From: Psychrobacter sp. PL19
GTDB taxonomy: Bacteria > Pseudomonadota > Gammaproteobacteria > Pseudomonadales > Moraxellaceae
NCBI RefSeq assembly: GCF_017875835.1
Contig: NZ_JAGING010000001.1
Location: 248,001 to 312,000, forward strand
Reading direction: 5' to 3'
DNA length: 64,000 nt
Shown here: in pieces, positions 26,565-37,949 of the stretch
How positions within the stretch are numbered: position 1 is the stretch's first letter
How the letters are laid out: every line of letters starts with the position of its first letter
Translations under genes and position numbers: made by a program
Notes under the pieces: generated by a model
Database searches by the model: none
Told to the model about the DNA's origin: nothing
Seen by the model: only the letters and a program-made list of their open reading frames with translations

Positions 26565-26581
26565 GCCGCTTATCAAGCGGC
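26565..26581. terminator. Small hairpin between convergent genes
   Basis: GCCGCTT-atc-AAGCGGC, a perfect 7-bp stem 12 bp after the DUF4442 stop. There is no U-run on either side, so termination is only a possibility. Confidence 0.35.
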
Positions 26582-26673
26582 AATAGCAGCACACGCTCAA
26601 CAGTCTAATATTATCGATATGTAGCGCGATGCTGACCAATTATTCTATAGACTCTTTTTAACCAATTACTTTA

Positions 26674-28212
26674 TCAAAGAATAGCGTCATCGGTTAAGGC
26701 GCTTTCTTTGGTCACCCGCAATACTTCCTCTAAGGTAGTACGTCCCGCTATCACTTTATGCAAACCATCAGCACGAATGGATGGGGTCTGTTGCCGTGCA
26801 TAGGCTTCTAATTCATATTCTGCGGTATTGCTATGAATCATCCGTCGCAATGCATCATCAACAGGGACCACTTCATATATTGCGGTTCTGCCTTTAAAGC
26901 CGGACTGATTACACTTATCACAGCCAACGGCTCTAGGCAGATTAATTACGGTTTCTACCGAATCTACACCCTCTGTTCCAACACCAATTTCAGCAAATAA
27001 TTTTGCTTGCTCAGGATCTGCCTGTTGCCACGTATGGCAATGTAGACACAGAGTACGTACCAGGCGCTGCGCGACCACGCCAATCAGTGACGACGATAGT
27101 AAAAACGGCTCAATACCCATATCTTGCAGACGAGTCACCGCGCCAATAGCCGTGTTAGTATGCAGAGTCGATAATACCAAATGGCCGGTTAATGACGCTT
27201 GTACCGCGATCTCAGCAGTTTCAATATCACGAATCTCACCCACCATCACCACATCTGGATCTTGACGTAGCATTGCGCGCAGACTTTTAGCAAAGGTCAT
27301 ATCGACCTTGTTATTAACTTGGGTCTGCCCAATACCATCTAATTGAAACTCAATGGGATCTTCGGCGGTTAAAATATTACGCGTTTGGTCATTAAGATCA
27401 GTCAAAGCAGCATATAAGGTAGTGGTCTTACCCGAACCTGTAGGGCCAGTCACTAGGATGATGCCATGAGGTCGATGAATTAAGCGTTTAAGCTCACTAT
27501 AATCGTTATCTAGCAATCCTAGATACGTCATATTAAGATGACCGGCTTGTTTGTCCAACAAACGCATCACTACCCGTTCGCCGAAGCTGGAGGGTAAAGT
27601 AGATACCCGCACATCGACTTCGCGCCCGGCCAGTCTTAAGCTAATACGTCCGTCTTGCGGCACGCGCTTTTCGGCGATATCAAGTTTAGCCATGACTTTG
27701 ATACGTGACACCAATAATGGGGCCAGTTGGCGTTTGGGTGTGATGATTTCTTTGAGTTCGCCATCGACCCGAAAACGCACTACCAGTCGCTTCTCAAAAG
27801 TTTCAATATGAATGTCTGAGGCGTTAAGGCGAATAGCTTCTGATAGCAATGCATTAATCAGGCGAATAATGGGGGCATCATCCTGCTGATCCATCAAGTC
27901 TGCAGTTTCAGGGACGCTATCCGCTAAGCTATCAAGGTCAGGGTGATCTTCAAGCCCAGCGGCAATGTGCTGTGATTCGCCAGTATTACCAGCGTAGGCC
28001 GCGTTCATGCGCTTTTCGAAAGCATCTGAACCGACACTTTCGTAAGTAGGTATACCGCGGACGCCTTGCTGCTGCAAAAACCGTACGGCCTCATTGATGG
28101 CAGATAACGGCGTTGCTGTAGTCAATATCAGTGTTGGCGGCAGCGCAGGATCAATAGCAAGAATAGCCAACAGCTGATGGCGTTTTGCGAAACTGTACGG
28201 CAGTTGCATCAT
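26674..28212 (-). CDS. gspE: Type II secretion system ATPase GspE
   Basis: A cytoplasmic hexameric ATPase of 512 residues that drives pseudopilus assembly. The order is an N-terminal N1E-like region, RFRVDGELKEI at about 147-156, Walker A GPTGSGKT at 256-263, the Asp box and Walker B (QDPDVVMVGEIRDIETAEIA), and a His box (GHLVLSTLHTN). A zinc module has CLHC and CDKC pairs near residues 393-440. The four cysteines and LSSSLIGVVAQRLVRTLC separate it from PilT and fit GspE; PilB is the main alternative. It pairs functionally with gspF (18664-19866) and gspG (17514-18035), which lie beyond the mcrBC and tRNA genes. Confidence 0.9.
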   Translation of the reverse strand: MMQLPYSFAKRHQLLAILAIDPALPPTLILTTATPLSAINEAVRFLQQQGVRGIPTYESVGSDAFEKRMNAAYAGNTGESQHIAAGLEDHPDLDSLADSVPETADLMDQQDDAPIIRLINALLSEAIRLNASDIHIETFEKRLVVRFRVDGELKEIITPKRQLAPLLVSRIKVMAKLDIAEKRVPQDGRISLRLAGREVDVRVSTLPSSFGERVVMRLLDKQAGHLNMTYLGLLDNDYSELKRLIHRPHGIILVTGPTGSGKTTTLYAALTDLNDQTRNILTAEDPIEFQLDGIGQTQVNNKVDMTFAKSLRAMLRQDPDVVMVGEIRDIETAEIAVQASLTGHLVLSTLHTNTAIGAVTRLQDMGIEPFLLSSSLIGVVAQRLVRTLCLHCHTWQQADPEQAKLFAEIGVGTEGVDSVETVINLPRAVGCDKCNQSGFKGRTAIYEVVPVDDALRRMIHSNTAEYELEAYARQQTPSIRADGLHKVIAGRTTLEEVLRVTKESALTDDAIL

Positions 28213-28484
28213 AGAGGCGACCTGATAAGTGAGAAAGCGTGGTGGATCTAATATAAAAAACGTTGAGCGCTTAAAGGATTAAATCTAATAAACAACATAA
28301 GTAAGCCCGCATGAGTTTGTTATACTAACATTTTGTTTTGCTCAGCTAACATACCATTTACGATGCTGATTTATTTTTGCATTGAAGATGTCATTTGCCC
28401 CTTATCCTTGATATCTTACCTTGATGTTTGTTCTTATTTTAAGTTTTTATCTTTTATAGCTCACTTGTTATTAAGGTTCCACAT

Positions 28485-29321
28485 ATGTCACAAGTCATGA
28501 CCTCATCTGCGGTTAACGCTGCCAACCCCATCTCTCTTGCTCAAGATACCTTTACCGTTGGTAGTCGGACGTTTTCGTCACGGTTACTCGTAGGTACGGG
28601 CAAGTATAAAGACATGACCGAAACTGGCATAGCGATAGCTGCCTCGGCAGCGGAGATAGTGACTGTCGCCATCCGCCGTACTAATATTGGCCAGAACAAG
28701 GATGAGCCTAACCTGCTTGATGTCATTTCACCGGATAAATATACTATATTACCTAATACTGCTGGTTGCTTCGATGCCGAAACCGCAGTACGTACCTGCA
28801 AGCTCGCCCGCGAGCTGCTCGGTGGTCATAACCTCGTTAAACTGGAAGTATTGGGCGATGAAAAAAGCCTCTATCCTAATATAATGGAAACCCTTAAAGC
28901 GGCCAAGGTATTAATTGATGATGGCTTTGAAGTGATGGTTTATACTTCGGACGATCCGATAGTCGCCCAAGAATTAGAGAGTATGGGCTGTGTGGCCATT
29001 ATGCCGCTTGGTAGCTTGATCGGTTCTGGCCTTGGTGTACTCAATCGCCATACGCTCAGTTTGATTATAGAAAATGCTAAAGTCCCTGTACTGGTAGATG
29101 CTGGTGTTGGTACCGCCTCGGATGCAGCAATTGCTATGGAGCTTGGCTGTGATGGCGTACTGATGAACTCAGCGATTGCCAATGCCCAAAATCCAGTACT
29201 GATGGCGCAGGCAATGAAACACGCTATTTGGGCAGGTCGTGAGGCGTTTTTGGCAGGTCGTATGCCGATGCGTAAAATAGCACATGCCAGCTCACCGCAG
29301 ACCGGATACTTTTTTCAGTAA
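28485..29321 (+). CDS. thiG: Thiazole synthase ThiG
   Basis: A 278-residue enzyme that builds the thiazole phosphate moiety of thiamin from deoxyxylulose 5-phosphate, dehydroglycine and ThiS thiocarboxylate. Family motifs present: [61 protein letters not shown] (Schiff-base lysine region), [12 protein letters not shown] and [33 protein letters not shown] 8 nt upstream supports the ATG. No other thi gene is adjacent; thiS is 24 kb away at 53099. The substrate enzyme dxs is 3 kb downstream on the other strand. I saw no TPP riboswitch motif upstream. Confidence 0.96.
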   Translation: MSQVMTSSAVNAANPISLAQDTFTVGSRTFSSRLLVGTGKYKDMTETGIAIAASAAEIVTVAIRRTNIGQNKDEPNLLDVISPDKYTILPNTAGCFDAETAVRTCKLARELLGGHNLVKLEVLGDEKSLYPNIMETLKAAKVLIDDGFEVMVYTSDDPIVAQELESMGCVAIMPLGSLIGSGLGVLNRHTLSLIIENAKVPVLVDAGVGTASDAAIAMELGCDGVLMNSAIANAQNPVLMAQAMKHAIWAGREAFLAGRMPMRKIAHASSPQTGYFFQ

Positions 29322-29376
29322 AATAAGTACTTCATAGCTTGCTGTCATAAATTTTTGAGTAGCCATTTTTTAAGTG

Positions 29377-29402
29377 ATTAGCTGTCAGCTAATAGTCTTT
29401 TT
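29377..29402 (+). terminator. Possible terminator after thiG
   Basis: ATTAGCT-gtc-AGCTAAT followed within 5 nt by five T. It is a weak AT-rich stem, 56 bp after the stop. Confidence 0.4.
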
Positions 29403-29545
29403 AATGACCGTTTAATAGGGAAAATTTAATAATAAAAAGCGAGTAATGGAATACTAAAAAAACTTAACTTAACCGCTGTTGGTATTGATGCGCCGTCATA
29501 ATGGCCACTTATAACGCACAGCTCATTGACCTTAAAGGACACGCC

Positions 29546-30940
29546 ATGCGATTGTTGACGGCAGTTGATCAATTATTCTTACTTCTTGAGTCGCGTAAAC
29601 AACCCATGCACGTTGGTGGTTTATTCTTATTCGAATTACCAGCAGGTGCACAGGACGCTGATAGCAATTTTGTCTATCAGTTGGTAAAGCAGATGCAAAC
29701 GTCTACGGTGCCGCCAAGTTTCCCATTTAACCAGGTGCTCGAGCATCTATTGTTTTGGGAACAAGATGAGGACTTCGATGTTGAGCATCACTTTCGCCAT
29801 ATCGCCCTACCCAAACCAGGGCGCGTCCGCGAGCTGCTCACGTACGTTTCAAGAGAGCATGGGCGCTTGCTAGATCGTGCCATGCCATTATGGGAATGTC
29901 AGGTTATCGAAGGTATTGTGCCCGAGTCCGACGATAGCCCAGAACGCTTTGCATTATATTTTAAAATTCATCATTCCTTAGTTGACGGCATCGCGGCCAT
30001 GCGCCTTATTCAAAAGTCGCTGTCACAGTCCCCAACCGAGCCCATGACTCTGCCGGTGTGGTCGCTAATGACGCGCCATCGTAACCAAGTTGATGCCTTA
30101 ATTCCCGCTGCTCGCTCTGTGAGACGCATTATTAAAGAGCAACTGTCCACTATCAAACCCGTGTTTACCGAGCTATTGGACAATATCAAACATCATGGTG
30201 ATGACGATTATGTCGGTACCTTCGATGCACCAATGAGTATCTTTAATCAGCGTATCTCAGCTTCTAGGCGAATCGCCGCACAATCTTATGAGATGCAACG
30301 CTTTAGCAATATTGCTCATGAGCTGGGTGTCAGTATGAACGATGTGGTTTTGGCAGTGTGCGCAGGCGCTATTCGCCGTTACTTGTTATCGATGGACGCC
30401 TTACCAAGTAAGCCACTCATTGCGTTTGTGCCGATCTCATTGCGCCGTGATGACAGCTCAAATGGTAATCAGATTTCATTTTTATTGGCCAATTTAGGCA
30501 CACATTTGGATAATCCTATAAGCCGACTACAGCTGATTCACCGTAGCATGAATAGTGGTAAACGCCGTTTTAGCCGGATGAATCAAGCACAGGTTATTAA
30601 CTACAGCGCTATCTCTTATGCCTGGGGAGGCTTCAACTTGTTGACCGGTCTGTTCCCCAAAAGACAAGCCTTTAACCTCATTATTTCTAACGTTCCTGGC
30701 TCCAAAAAGCCGCTGTACTGGAATGGCGCACCACTCAAGGCCTTGTATCCCGCCTCTATTATATTTAACGGCCAAGGAATCAACATTACCCTTGCCAGCT
30801 ATTTGGATAAAATTGAATTTGGGATTATCGCCTGTAGTAAGCTGCTACCGCATGTGCAAGATATGTTGACCTTGATTGATGAAGAACTAGAGTTATTGGA
30901 ACATGTCAGTAAAGAGAAGCCGTTAGAGTTGCCTGAATGA
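29546..30940 (+). CDS. Wax ester synthase / acyl-CoA:diacylglycerol acyltransferase (WS/DGAT)
   Basis: A 464-residue acyltransferase that makes storage wax esters or triacylglycerol from acyl-CoA. MRLLTAVDQLFLLLESRKQPMHVGGL is the family N-terminus. The active-site motif HHSLVDG lies at about 142-148, the second conserved block includes FVPISLRRDD, and NLIISNVPGSKKPLYWNGAPL is the PLW-type block. The ATG at 29546 has AAAGGA 6 nt upstream and gives the usual N-terminus, so it is preferred to 29501. Such enzymes are common in Acinetobacter and Psychrobacter. Ester versus triacylglycerol preference cannot be read from sequence. It is monocistronic, ending at a strong terminator. Confidence 0.93.
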   Translation: MRLLTAVDQLFLLLESRKQPMHVGGLFLFELPAGAQDADSNFVYQLVKQMQTSTVPPSFPFNQVLEHLLFWEQDEDFDVEHHFRHIALPKPGRVRELLTYVSREHGRLLDRAMPLWECQVIEGIVPESDDSPERFALYFKIHHSLVDGIAAMRLIQKSLSQSPTEPMTLPVWSLMTRHRNQVDALIPAARSVRRIIKEQLSTIKPVFTELLDNIKHHGDDDYVGTFDAPMSIFNQRISASRRIAAQSYEMQRFSNIAHELGVSMNDVVLAVCAGAIRRYLLSMDALPSKPLIAFVPISLRRDDSSNGNQISFLLANLGTHLDNPISRLQLIHRSMNSGKRRFSRMNQAQVINYSAISYAWGGFNLLTGLFPKRQAFNLIISNVPGSKKPLYWNGAPLKALYPASIIFNGQGINITLASYLDKIEFGIIACSKLLPHVQDMLTLIDEELELLEHVSKEKPLELPE

Positions 30941-30983
30941 CTTTAGTAGTTATTCATTATGATAGTGTTAATAGCAGCACAAT

Positions 30984-31019
30984 AAAAAAGCTGACTCCAA
31001 TAGGAAGTCAGCTTTTTTT
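30984..31019. terminator. Bidirectional terminator between the WS/DGAT gene and suhB
   Basis: AAAAAAGCTGACT / AGTCAGCTTTTTT with about a 10-nt loop, placed between two convergent genes. Confidence 0.92.
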
Positions 31020-31046
31020 AACACTAAAATTTTGAGAGGTGACTAC

Positions 31047-31874
31047 TTATACCGCATCACGCCATGTCGGTACGACTATTTGCATCAGTGGTTTTAGCAA
31101 CTTCACATTACAGGCAAAGATCGAACCGGTTTTCATAGAATCATGGGCGCCAGTATGATCGACAACCACACCGCGTGCTTCGGTAACGATAAGCTCACCG
31201 GCCGCGATATCCCACGGTTTAATAGACATCTCAAAGTAACCATCAAAACGACCGGCCGCGACATAGCACAAATCTAATGCGGCTGAGCCTAAACGACGAA
31301 TTTGACCGCCCGCTTCACAGACTTTTTGTAGGCTTTCAAAATGTTCTTTAGCGTAAGAAATAACTTCGCCATTACGCTTACGCTCAAGTGGGTGACCAGT
31401 CGTAAACAGACCACCTTCGAGAGTTTTGCGCTCACTAACGCTGATACGGCGCTGGTTTAAACGCGCACCTTTACCACGACTGGCAGAGAACATTTCATCA
31501 CGAACGGGGTCATAGACCACACCATGCTGAGTGACACCTTTATGCTGCACTGCAATAGATACGCAGAATTGTGGCACACCGTGAACAAAGTTTTTGGTGC
31601 CATCTAACGGATCAATAATCCAGCACCAGTCAGCATCTTCGCCTTTACCCTCTTCCATACCAAACTCTTCACCCAAGAACGAATGGTTTGGATAACTGGC
31701 TTTCAGGGTCTCAATGGTCAGCTCTTCACTAAATCGGTCAATGCGCGTAACCAGTCCATCAAGGCCTTTGGATTCGATATCCAGCTCAATTTTGTGGCGG
31801 TTTTGATGCGCGTATAAAATCTCTTTACCGACTTTTTCGGCAGCACGCGCTGCGATAACGACCATGGGTTCCAT
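31047..31874 (-). CDS. suhB: Inositol-1-monophosphatase family protein SuhB
   Basis: A 275-residue magnesium-dependent phosphatase. Metal-site motifs: GEEFG, WIIDPLDGTKNF (the DPLDGT signature) and, near the C-terminus, KPWDIAAGELIVTEARG. In enterics SuhB also joins the rRNA antitermination complex; whether that applies here is unknown. The ATG at 31874 (AGG 6 nt upstream) starts MEPMVVIAARAAEKVG, the normal SuhB start; the frame is open 28 codons further upstream. Confidence 0.92.
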   Translation of the reverse strand: MEPMVVIAARAAEKVGKEILYAHQNRHKIELDIESKGLDGLVTRIDRFSEELTIETLKASYPNHSFLGEEFGMEEGKGEDADWCWIIDPLDGTKNFVHGVPQFCVSIAVQHKGVTQHGVVYDPVRDEMFSASRGKGARLNQRRISVSERKTLEGGLFTTGHPLERKRNGEVISYAKEHFESLQKVCEAGGQIRRLGSAALDLCYVAAGRFDGYFEMSIKPWDIAAGELIVTEARGVVVDHTGAHDSMKTGSIFACNVKLLKPLMQIVVPTWRDAV

Positions 31875-32192
31875 AAATAACCTATTTGCTTGATGAATGA
31901 ATAAAACGAACGAATAATACCAATTAATAATGCTAATCTGGTGTTTGCAACTTGCCAACTGGCCGTTGTCTCACACCATTTTTGCACGCTCTCAAAAATC
32001 TTAACGTCATTGTACTAAAAATATTAAGTAGAGACGAAAAAAATCGTCGTGCTCACCAAGCTAACCATCATTAATGGTTGCCATCACACAGCGCAAGTTT
32101 TAAAACAGTCAGCACCTACGGCTAGCAGGCGTTATTTTCATCTATTTAACTTAATACTTTTACGGTAAAACGATTTTAAAATAAATCCTAAC
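31875..32192. other. Intergenic region upstream of suhB
   Basis: About 320 bp, no gene. It contains a small palindrome AACCAT-N5-ATGGTT (32063-32079) and AT-rich DNA; it presumably holds the suhB promoter and the dxs 3' end. Confidence 0.5.
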
Positions 32193-34325
32193 TTATGACA
32201 GCAGACGCTGGAGCTGCTTAACGACACCGACAACATCCAAACCACAATCTGCTAATTGCTCAGCTTGCGAGCCATGCGCTAAAAAGCGGTCGGCAATGCC
32301 AATATTACAGATTGCCGGACGGTTATTCTTAAAGGCAGCAGACTCATTAAGCAAATACTCATTTACGGCACTGCCTGCACCGCCCATAATCATATGCTCT
32401 TCTAAAGTTGCAATATGAGTGATTCCTTGCACCAGCAAGCGCTCTAATAGTTCAACATCTAAAGGTTTCACCCAGCGCATATTCACCACTTGCACCTGAC
32501 AGTTGTCGACAGCATCATTTATATTATGGTCTATTTCAAGAGTAGACGTTTCATGAGTACCTGGCTCTAAACGAGCAGCGGTCAATATTTCTGCAGCGTG
32601 CTGCGCGGTTGCGACCATGGTGCCAAATGCAAGCAGCGCTAATTTAATTGGCGCATTCTCAGAGCCTAAGGTTGACTCTATCAGCGCTTGACCGACTTTA
32701 TAGTATTGCGCGGGGCGTATAATTGTCGCACCCGTACCACTACCACGTGGATAGCGTACCGCCGTACACCCTTGGTATTCATAACAAGTGTTGAGTAACT
32801 GATAGCATTCATTTTCATCTTTGGGCGCCGCAATCAGCATATTAGGGACGCAGCGCAAAAATGCAAAATCAAATACGCCAGCGTGAGTCGCACCATCTTC
32901 ACCGACTAGCCCGGCACGATCGATAGCAAACGTCACATCAAGATTTTGTAGCGCAATATCATGAATAAGCTGGTCGTAGCCACGCTGCAAAAATGTCGAA
33001 TAGATTGCTACGATCGGCTTGACACCCTGCGTTGCCATACCACCAGCCAACGTGACGGCATGTTGCTCGGCAATAGCCACATCAAAAAACCGCTCTGGAA
33101 ACTGACGGGCAAACTCGATCATCCCCGAACCTTCTTCCATAGCCGGAGTAATCGCTAGTAGCCTATCGTCCTGAGCGGCTGTGTCACATAAAAACTGTCC
33201 AAATACTTGTGAGTATTTTAAAGCAGGCGTGCTTTTTGGCTTATGGCTGTTTGCTGGCTCATGGCTGTCTACTAGCTCACGGCTGTCTTCAACAGGTAAT
33301 TTACTAATCGCGTGATAACCGACTGGGTCTACCTCAGCGGGCGCAAAACCTTTACCTTTAGTGGTATAAATATGAACTAGAACTGGGCCTTTAACTTGTT
33401 TCGCTAATGATAAAACGCGCAATAGCTCAGGGATGTTATGGCCATCGAATGGACCAAAATAAGTAAAGCCAATCGCTTTAAATAAATTATCTTCTAATTG
33501 CGCTACATCACGTTGTTCTTTATGACGCTTACGTCTAGTAAAAGCCTGCATAATTGGACGTTGGCGTAATACGGGGGCACCTGACTCTGAAATATTGACC
33601 TGATACCCTGACTCCCACAGCATCGCTAAATGCCGTGAAAACCCACCAATAGAGCAGGATATCGACATATCATTATCATTCAAAATCACTAATAGATCAG
33701 CGTCCTGTTGCACCGCATCATTCATCGCTTCAAAGGCCATACCGCCTGTCATAGCGCCATCGCCAATCACACAAGCGACTGTCTGCGCACGCCCTTGGTA
33801 GCGTAGCGCTAGACTCATACCAAGGCCGGCTGAAATCGAGGTCGATGAATGTCCAACCCCAAAAGTGTCATAGACAGACTCTATACGCTCAGGGAAAGCC
33901 GTCAAGCCGCCTTTGGCACGTATGCTACCTAGCTGATCACGGCGACCAGTCAAGACTTTATGAGCATAAGCTTGATGACCCACATCCCAAACAATCTGGT
34001 CTTGGGGCGTATCTAACAAATAATGTAGCGCAATGGTCAGCTCAACCACGCCTAAATTTGCCCCAAAGTGTCCCCCACTTTGACCCGCTGAATACAACAG
34101 GAACAGCCGCAGCTCATCAGCCAAGTTTATTAGCTGAGCAGTGGTAAATATTTTAAGATCAAGAGGCGCGTCAATAGCGTCAAGCAAGGGTGTACGAGGG
34201 CGCTCACGTGGAATCTGAGTGAATGTCTGTTGCAAACTTGATAGATGTGCAGCAGAATCAGAGGCAGATGGCCCATGTGACGACGTTGGTGACCGAGACT
34301 GTGAGGAAAGAGGTGACTGCTGCAT
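32193..34325 (-). CDS. dxs: 1-deoxy-D-xylulose-5-phosphate synthase
   Basis: A thiamin diphosphate enzyme of 710 residues that condenses pyruvate and glyceraldehyde 3-phosphate, the first step of the MEP isoprenoid route and a source of the thiamin and pyridoxine precursor. Motifs: [32 protein letters not shown], the ThDP site [26 protein letters not shown], and the catalytic glutamate region [14 protein letters not shown]. It is about 80 residues longer than usual: residues 1-45 are Ser/Pro-rich, and an insertion near 345-365 has [11 protein letters not shown] repeats. It appears monocistronic. The start is uncertain for want of a clear ribosome binding site. Confidence 0.95.
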   Translation of the reverse strand: MQQSPLSSQSRSPTSSHGPSASDSAAHLSSLQQTFTQIPRERPRTPLLDAIDAPLDLKIFTTAQLINLADELRLFLLYSAGQSGGHFGANLGVVELTIALHYLLDTPQDQIVWDVGHQAYAHKVLTGRRDQLGSIRAKGGLTAFPERIESVYDTFGVGHSSTSISAGLGMSLALRYQGRAQTVACVIGDGAMTGGMAFEAMNDAVQQDADLLVILNDNDMSISCSIGGFSRHLAMLWESGYQVNISESGAPVLRQRPIMQAFTRRKRHKEQRDVAQLEDNLFKAIGFTYFGPFDGHNIPELLRVLSLAKQVKGPVLVHIYTTKGKGFAPAEVDPVGYHAISKLPVEDSRELVDSHEPANSHKPKSTPALKYSQVFGQFLCDTAAQDDRLLAITPAMEEGSGMIEFARQFPERFFDVAIAEQHAVTLAGGMATQGVKPIVAIYSTFLQRGYDQLIHDIALQNLDVTFAIDRAGLVGEDGATHAGVFDFAFLRCVPNMLIAAPKDENECYQLLNTCYEYQGCTAVRYPRGSGTGATIIRPAQYYKVGQALIESTLGSENAPIKLALLAFGTMVATAQHAAEILTAARLEPGTHETSTLEIDHNINDAVDNCQVQVVNMRWVKPLDVELLERLLVQGITHIATLEEHMIMGGAGSAVNEYLLNESAAFKNNRPAICNIGIADRFLAHGSQAEQLADCGLDVVGVVKQLQRLLS

Positions 34326-34893
34326 AAACCGTACGATACCTACTCATCTACTGACAAGATGCTATCTTGCCATATCATTATGCACCGTTATCGTATTGAT
34401 ACGGCTACGTTAATAAAGTTTTTAATACTATTTTATAAGGTTGAGATTTATGGGGTTGAGATTTATATAACCGTAAATTTAACTACAAGCGACGTTAAAC
34501 TGACTACCAGCTCATAATAAATTACGATGTGTCTTTTTATTTTATTTTATTACTAGGTGTTTACTATAGTGCCACCAATCATTATATCTTGTTATATTTG
34601 GTCAATATTAGGCGTTAATGACGATACAGTAATTTAAGGACAAAGACTTGTCACTGTATCCTCCAAAATAGTATGGCATAATAGCATTTTTTTTAAACGG
34701 CCGCTTTAATCATCGTGAGTAGTCTGTGAACTTTGTGTGTTTTTATCGCAAATTCACTAAGCGTGCTATTCTTACGAACAGGTTATACTAATAAACACTA
34801 GCCATAATAATATGGTTATCACGACATAGCTATTATAACATGGCTATGCCAGACCCCTCTACCGCCACGATGATCGGCTTATGCAGGACATTA
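34326..34893. other. Divergent promoter region dxs / ribA
   Basis: About 570 bp, AT-rich, without a supported gene. It contains a direct repeat GGTTGAGATTTAT (34439 and 34454). No FMN riboswitch signature was recognised before ribA. Confidence 0.5.
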
Positions 34894-35568
34894 ATGTCAT
34901 ATCAATTTATCACCAGTGCCAAATTACCTACTCGTCACGGCGAGTTTGATATTCATATCTTTGAAAATGAAGACGGTCAAGAGCACGTAATGCTTACGGT
35001 CGGTTTACCGGTTGTAGATAGCGCCATCGCTACTACCATGGCCAATAATAATGGCGATCATAAGCTGGCAGAGCCCCTCATTCCACTGATACGTATTCAT
35101 TCTGAGTGCTTAACAGGAGACGCTTTTAGCTCGTTAAAATGTGATTGCGGTGCCCAGCTCAATACCGCCATGCAGGCAATCCAAGAGACTGGCTGTGGCG
35201 CTGTTTTATATTTGCGTCAAGAAGGCCGTGGTATTGGGCTGACCAATAAAATTCGCGCCTATGCCCTACAAGAACAAGGCCATGATACCCTAGATGCTAA
35301 TCTGATGTTAGGGTTGCCCGCTGATGCGCGTACTTATGAGATGTGTGGGCCAATGCTGGCACATATCGGTGTTAATGAGGTACGCCTTATCACCAACAAT
35401 CCAGATAAAGTCGCTTATTTAACCGAAAATGGTATTAATGTGGTTGAACGCGTGCCGCTGGTGGTGGGCGTTAATGATATCAATGCCAGCTATTTGGCAA
35501 CCAAGCGTGATCGCATGGGGCATTTACTCGACAAAGAGCTCTATACAGAAAAGCACCATAATAAATAA
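34894..35568 (+). CDS. ribA: GTP cyclohydrolase II
   Basis: A 224-residue first enzyme of riboflavin synthesis. It starts [24 protein letters not shown], the normal family N-terminus, with AGGA 5 nt upstream; an in-frame ATG at 34840 has no ribosome binding site. Zinc ligands lie in [21 protein letters not shown], and GTP/catalytic residues in [27 protein letters not shown], with the NNPDK block near the end. It is a stand-alone RibA, not fused to RibB. hemF follows by 50 bp and is probably co-transcribed. Confidence 0.95.
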   Translation: MSYQFITSAKLPTRHGEFDIHIFENEDGQEHVMLTVGLPVVDSAIATTMANNNGDHKLAEPLIPLIRIHSECLTGDAFSSLKCDCGAQLNTAMQAIQETGCGAVLYLRQEGRGIGLTNKIRAYALQEQGHDTLDANLMLGLPADARTYEMCGPMLAHIGVNEVRLITNNPDKVAYLTENGINVVERVPLVVGVNDINASYLATKRDRMGHLLDKELYTEKHHNK

Positions 35569-35597
35569 CGTTACTATTCACATCACACATCACATAA

Positions 35598-36659
<1,062 letters not shown>

Positions 36660-36820
36660 TCCTTATTGGCATAATCAAAGACTAATTAAACAAACAAATG
36701 TTTTACTGGACTACTTATTTTCACAACTATAGCGCTTCGTACCTATAAACAAAGCCTAGTTGAACGGTAGTGTATTGTTTGTAACCAGACCCGTTCTCAA
36801 TCAAACAACGGCTACACCGT

Positions 36821-36853
36821 AAGTAAGGTCAGCTGTGATAGCTGACCTTACTT
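36821..36853 (+). terminator. Perfect 14-bp hairpin downstream of hemF
   Basis: AAGTAAGGTCAGCT-gtgat-AGCTGACCTTACTT. It lies 160 bp past hemF and lacks a U-run, so it may be a terminator, an mRNA-stabilising hairpin or an operator. Confidence 0.5.
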
Positions 36854-36997
36854 ATATAAGTTTCATATGTGTTTATAGTTTTTCATGATGTATAAATAAT
36901 TTTAGTCGGTTTTTTAGGAGTTGCTTTAACCACTACCAACCTAGTAGGTAGAACCTTATTCTTATATTGGATTTTGGATTAAATTTGTTTACATACA

Positions 36998-37037
36998 GCA
37001 CGTGACTCACGTGCATTACTTATAACTGTCACAGTTA
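36998..37037. promoter_or_regulatory. Pair of palindromic operator-like sites
   Basis: GCACGTGA-c-TCACGTGC (36998-37014) is a perfect palindrome. Nine bases later TAACTGT-c-ACAGTTA (37023-37037) is another. Each has an odd centre and dyad symmetry typical of dimeric regulator sites. They lie 165-205 bp upstream of the cytochrome gene start. The regulator is unknown. Confidence 0.5.
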
Positions 37038-37202
37038 CGTTTTTGGCAATACTTTTAACAACCTGCTAACAAAGAAAAAATTAAGAAAACCAGTCGTTTT
37101 AAAACTTTATTTTAAAACATTTAATGGCAGTGATTTAATTTGTTGGCGAGCATTTATTTGCTTCGGCATCTTATGAAAAGCCACATATAAGGGAGTCTAC
37201 AC

Positions 37203-37676
37203 ATGTCACGGATTCACAGTAATAAATCGTTAAATTCTATTGTTGGTATCACTTTAATGACCGCCTTACTGGGTCTAACTGCTTGTAGTGCCCCTGCTAA
37301 CCCTGATGTCAAAGCACGTCAAAACATAATGAAAAACTATGGCGATGCGATGGGTGTCATGGGTGATATGATGAAAGCGCCGGATACTTTTGATGCGGCA
37401 ATAGTCAAAGAGCAAGCCGCCTTCTTAGCCAAGGAGTCTAAAAGCCCTTGGCGTCATTTTGAGGACCAAGAAGCCGTTGGTAATGCTACCGAAGCCGTTT
37501 GGTCAAATGCTGATGACTTCCGCACTAAGTCAGAGAACTTTCAACAGGCAACCGCTGAGCTGAACAATGCTGCACAGACAGCGACTAGCGTTGACGGTTT
37601 TAGGCCTGCCTTCGGCGCTGTTGGTAAAAGCTGTAAGTCTTGCCACGATGACTACCAAGTAAAAAAAGAGGACTAA
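37203..37676 (+). CDS. Cytochrome c-prime family lipoprotein
   Basis: A 157-residue haem protein. A lipobox LLGLTAC places lipidated Cys28 after the signal segment, so it is membrane-tethered. A helical bundle follows, with KARQNIMKNYGDAMGVMGDMM at about 37-57, then a C-terminal CKSCH haem motif (Cys143, Cys146, His147), the hallmark of cytochrome c-prime/c556. GGGAG 7 nt upstream supports the start. Its role may be electron transfer or NO binding; the sequence does not decide. It is monocistronic, with a strong terminator 75 bp downstream. Confidence 0.88.
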   Translation: MSRIHSNKSLNSIVGITLMTALLGLTACSAPANPDVKARQNIMKNYGDAMGVMGDMMKAPDTFDAAIVKEQAAFLAKESKSPWRHFEDQEAVGNATEAVWSNADDFRTKSENFQQATAELNNAAQTATSVDGFRPAFGAVGKSCKSCHDDYQVKKED

Positions 37677-37752
37677 TATCTAACTGGGTATTGTCTATTT
37701 ACTGTTAACGATAGAACCTATAACGCGGCAAACAGACCATCGTTTAGCACGT

Positions 37753-37788
37753 AAAAAACCGCCAATATACAAGATATTGGCGGTTTTT
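37753..37788. terminator. Bidirectional terminator
   Basis: AAAAAACCGCCAATAT / ATATTGGCGGTTTTTT with a 4-5 nt loop, between the cytochrome gene and the convergent gloA. Confidence 0.93.
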
Positions 37789-37949
37789 TATTTTGAACTA
37801 AAAAGATTAACAAGTAAAAACAACTTCAAGATATTTTCACTATTACTATCTTGCTTATTCAGCTTATTGACGACCGTTCTTACAGAAGGGTCGCTCAAGT
37901 CCAGTGTACGTATTGGCAACGGTATATTGATGCCGGCGGTATCAATGAA

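Larger units (their letters stand above)
36660..37202. other. Intergenic region upstream of the cytochrome c-prime gene
   Basis: About 540 bp without a gene. It contains a 14-bp hairpin (36821-36853) and two neighbouring palindromes (36998-37014 and 37023-37037), listed separately. Confidence 0.6.

Noticed and set aside
28300-28484. TPP riboswitch upstream of thiG
   Set aside because: No CTGAGA-type core or matching P3/P4 elements were found; only AT-rich leader sequence.
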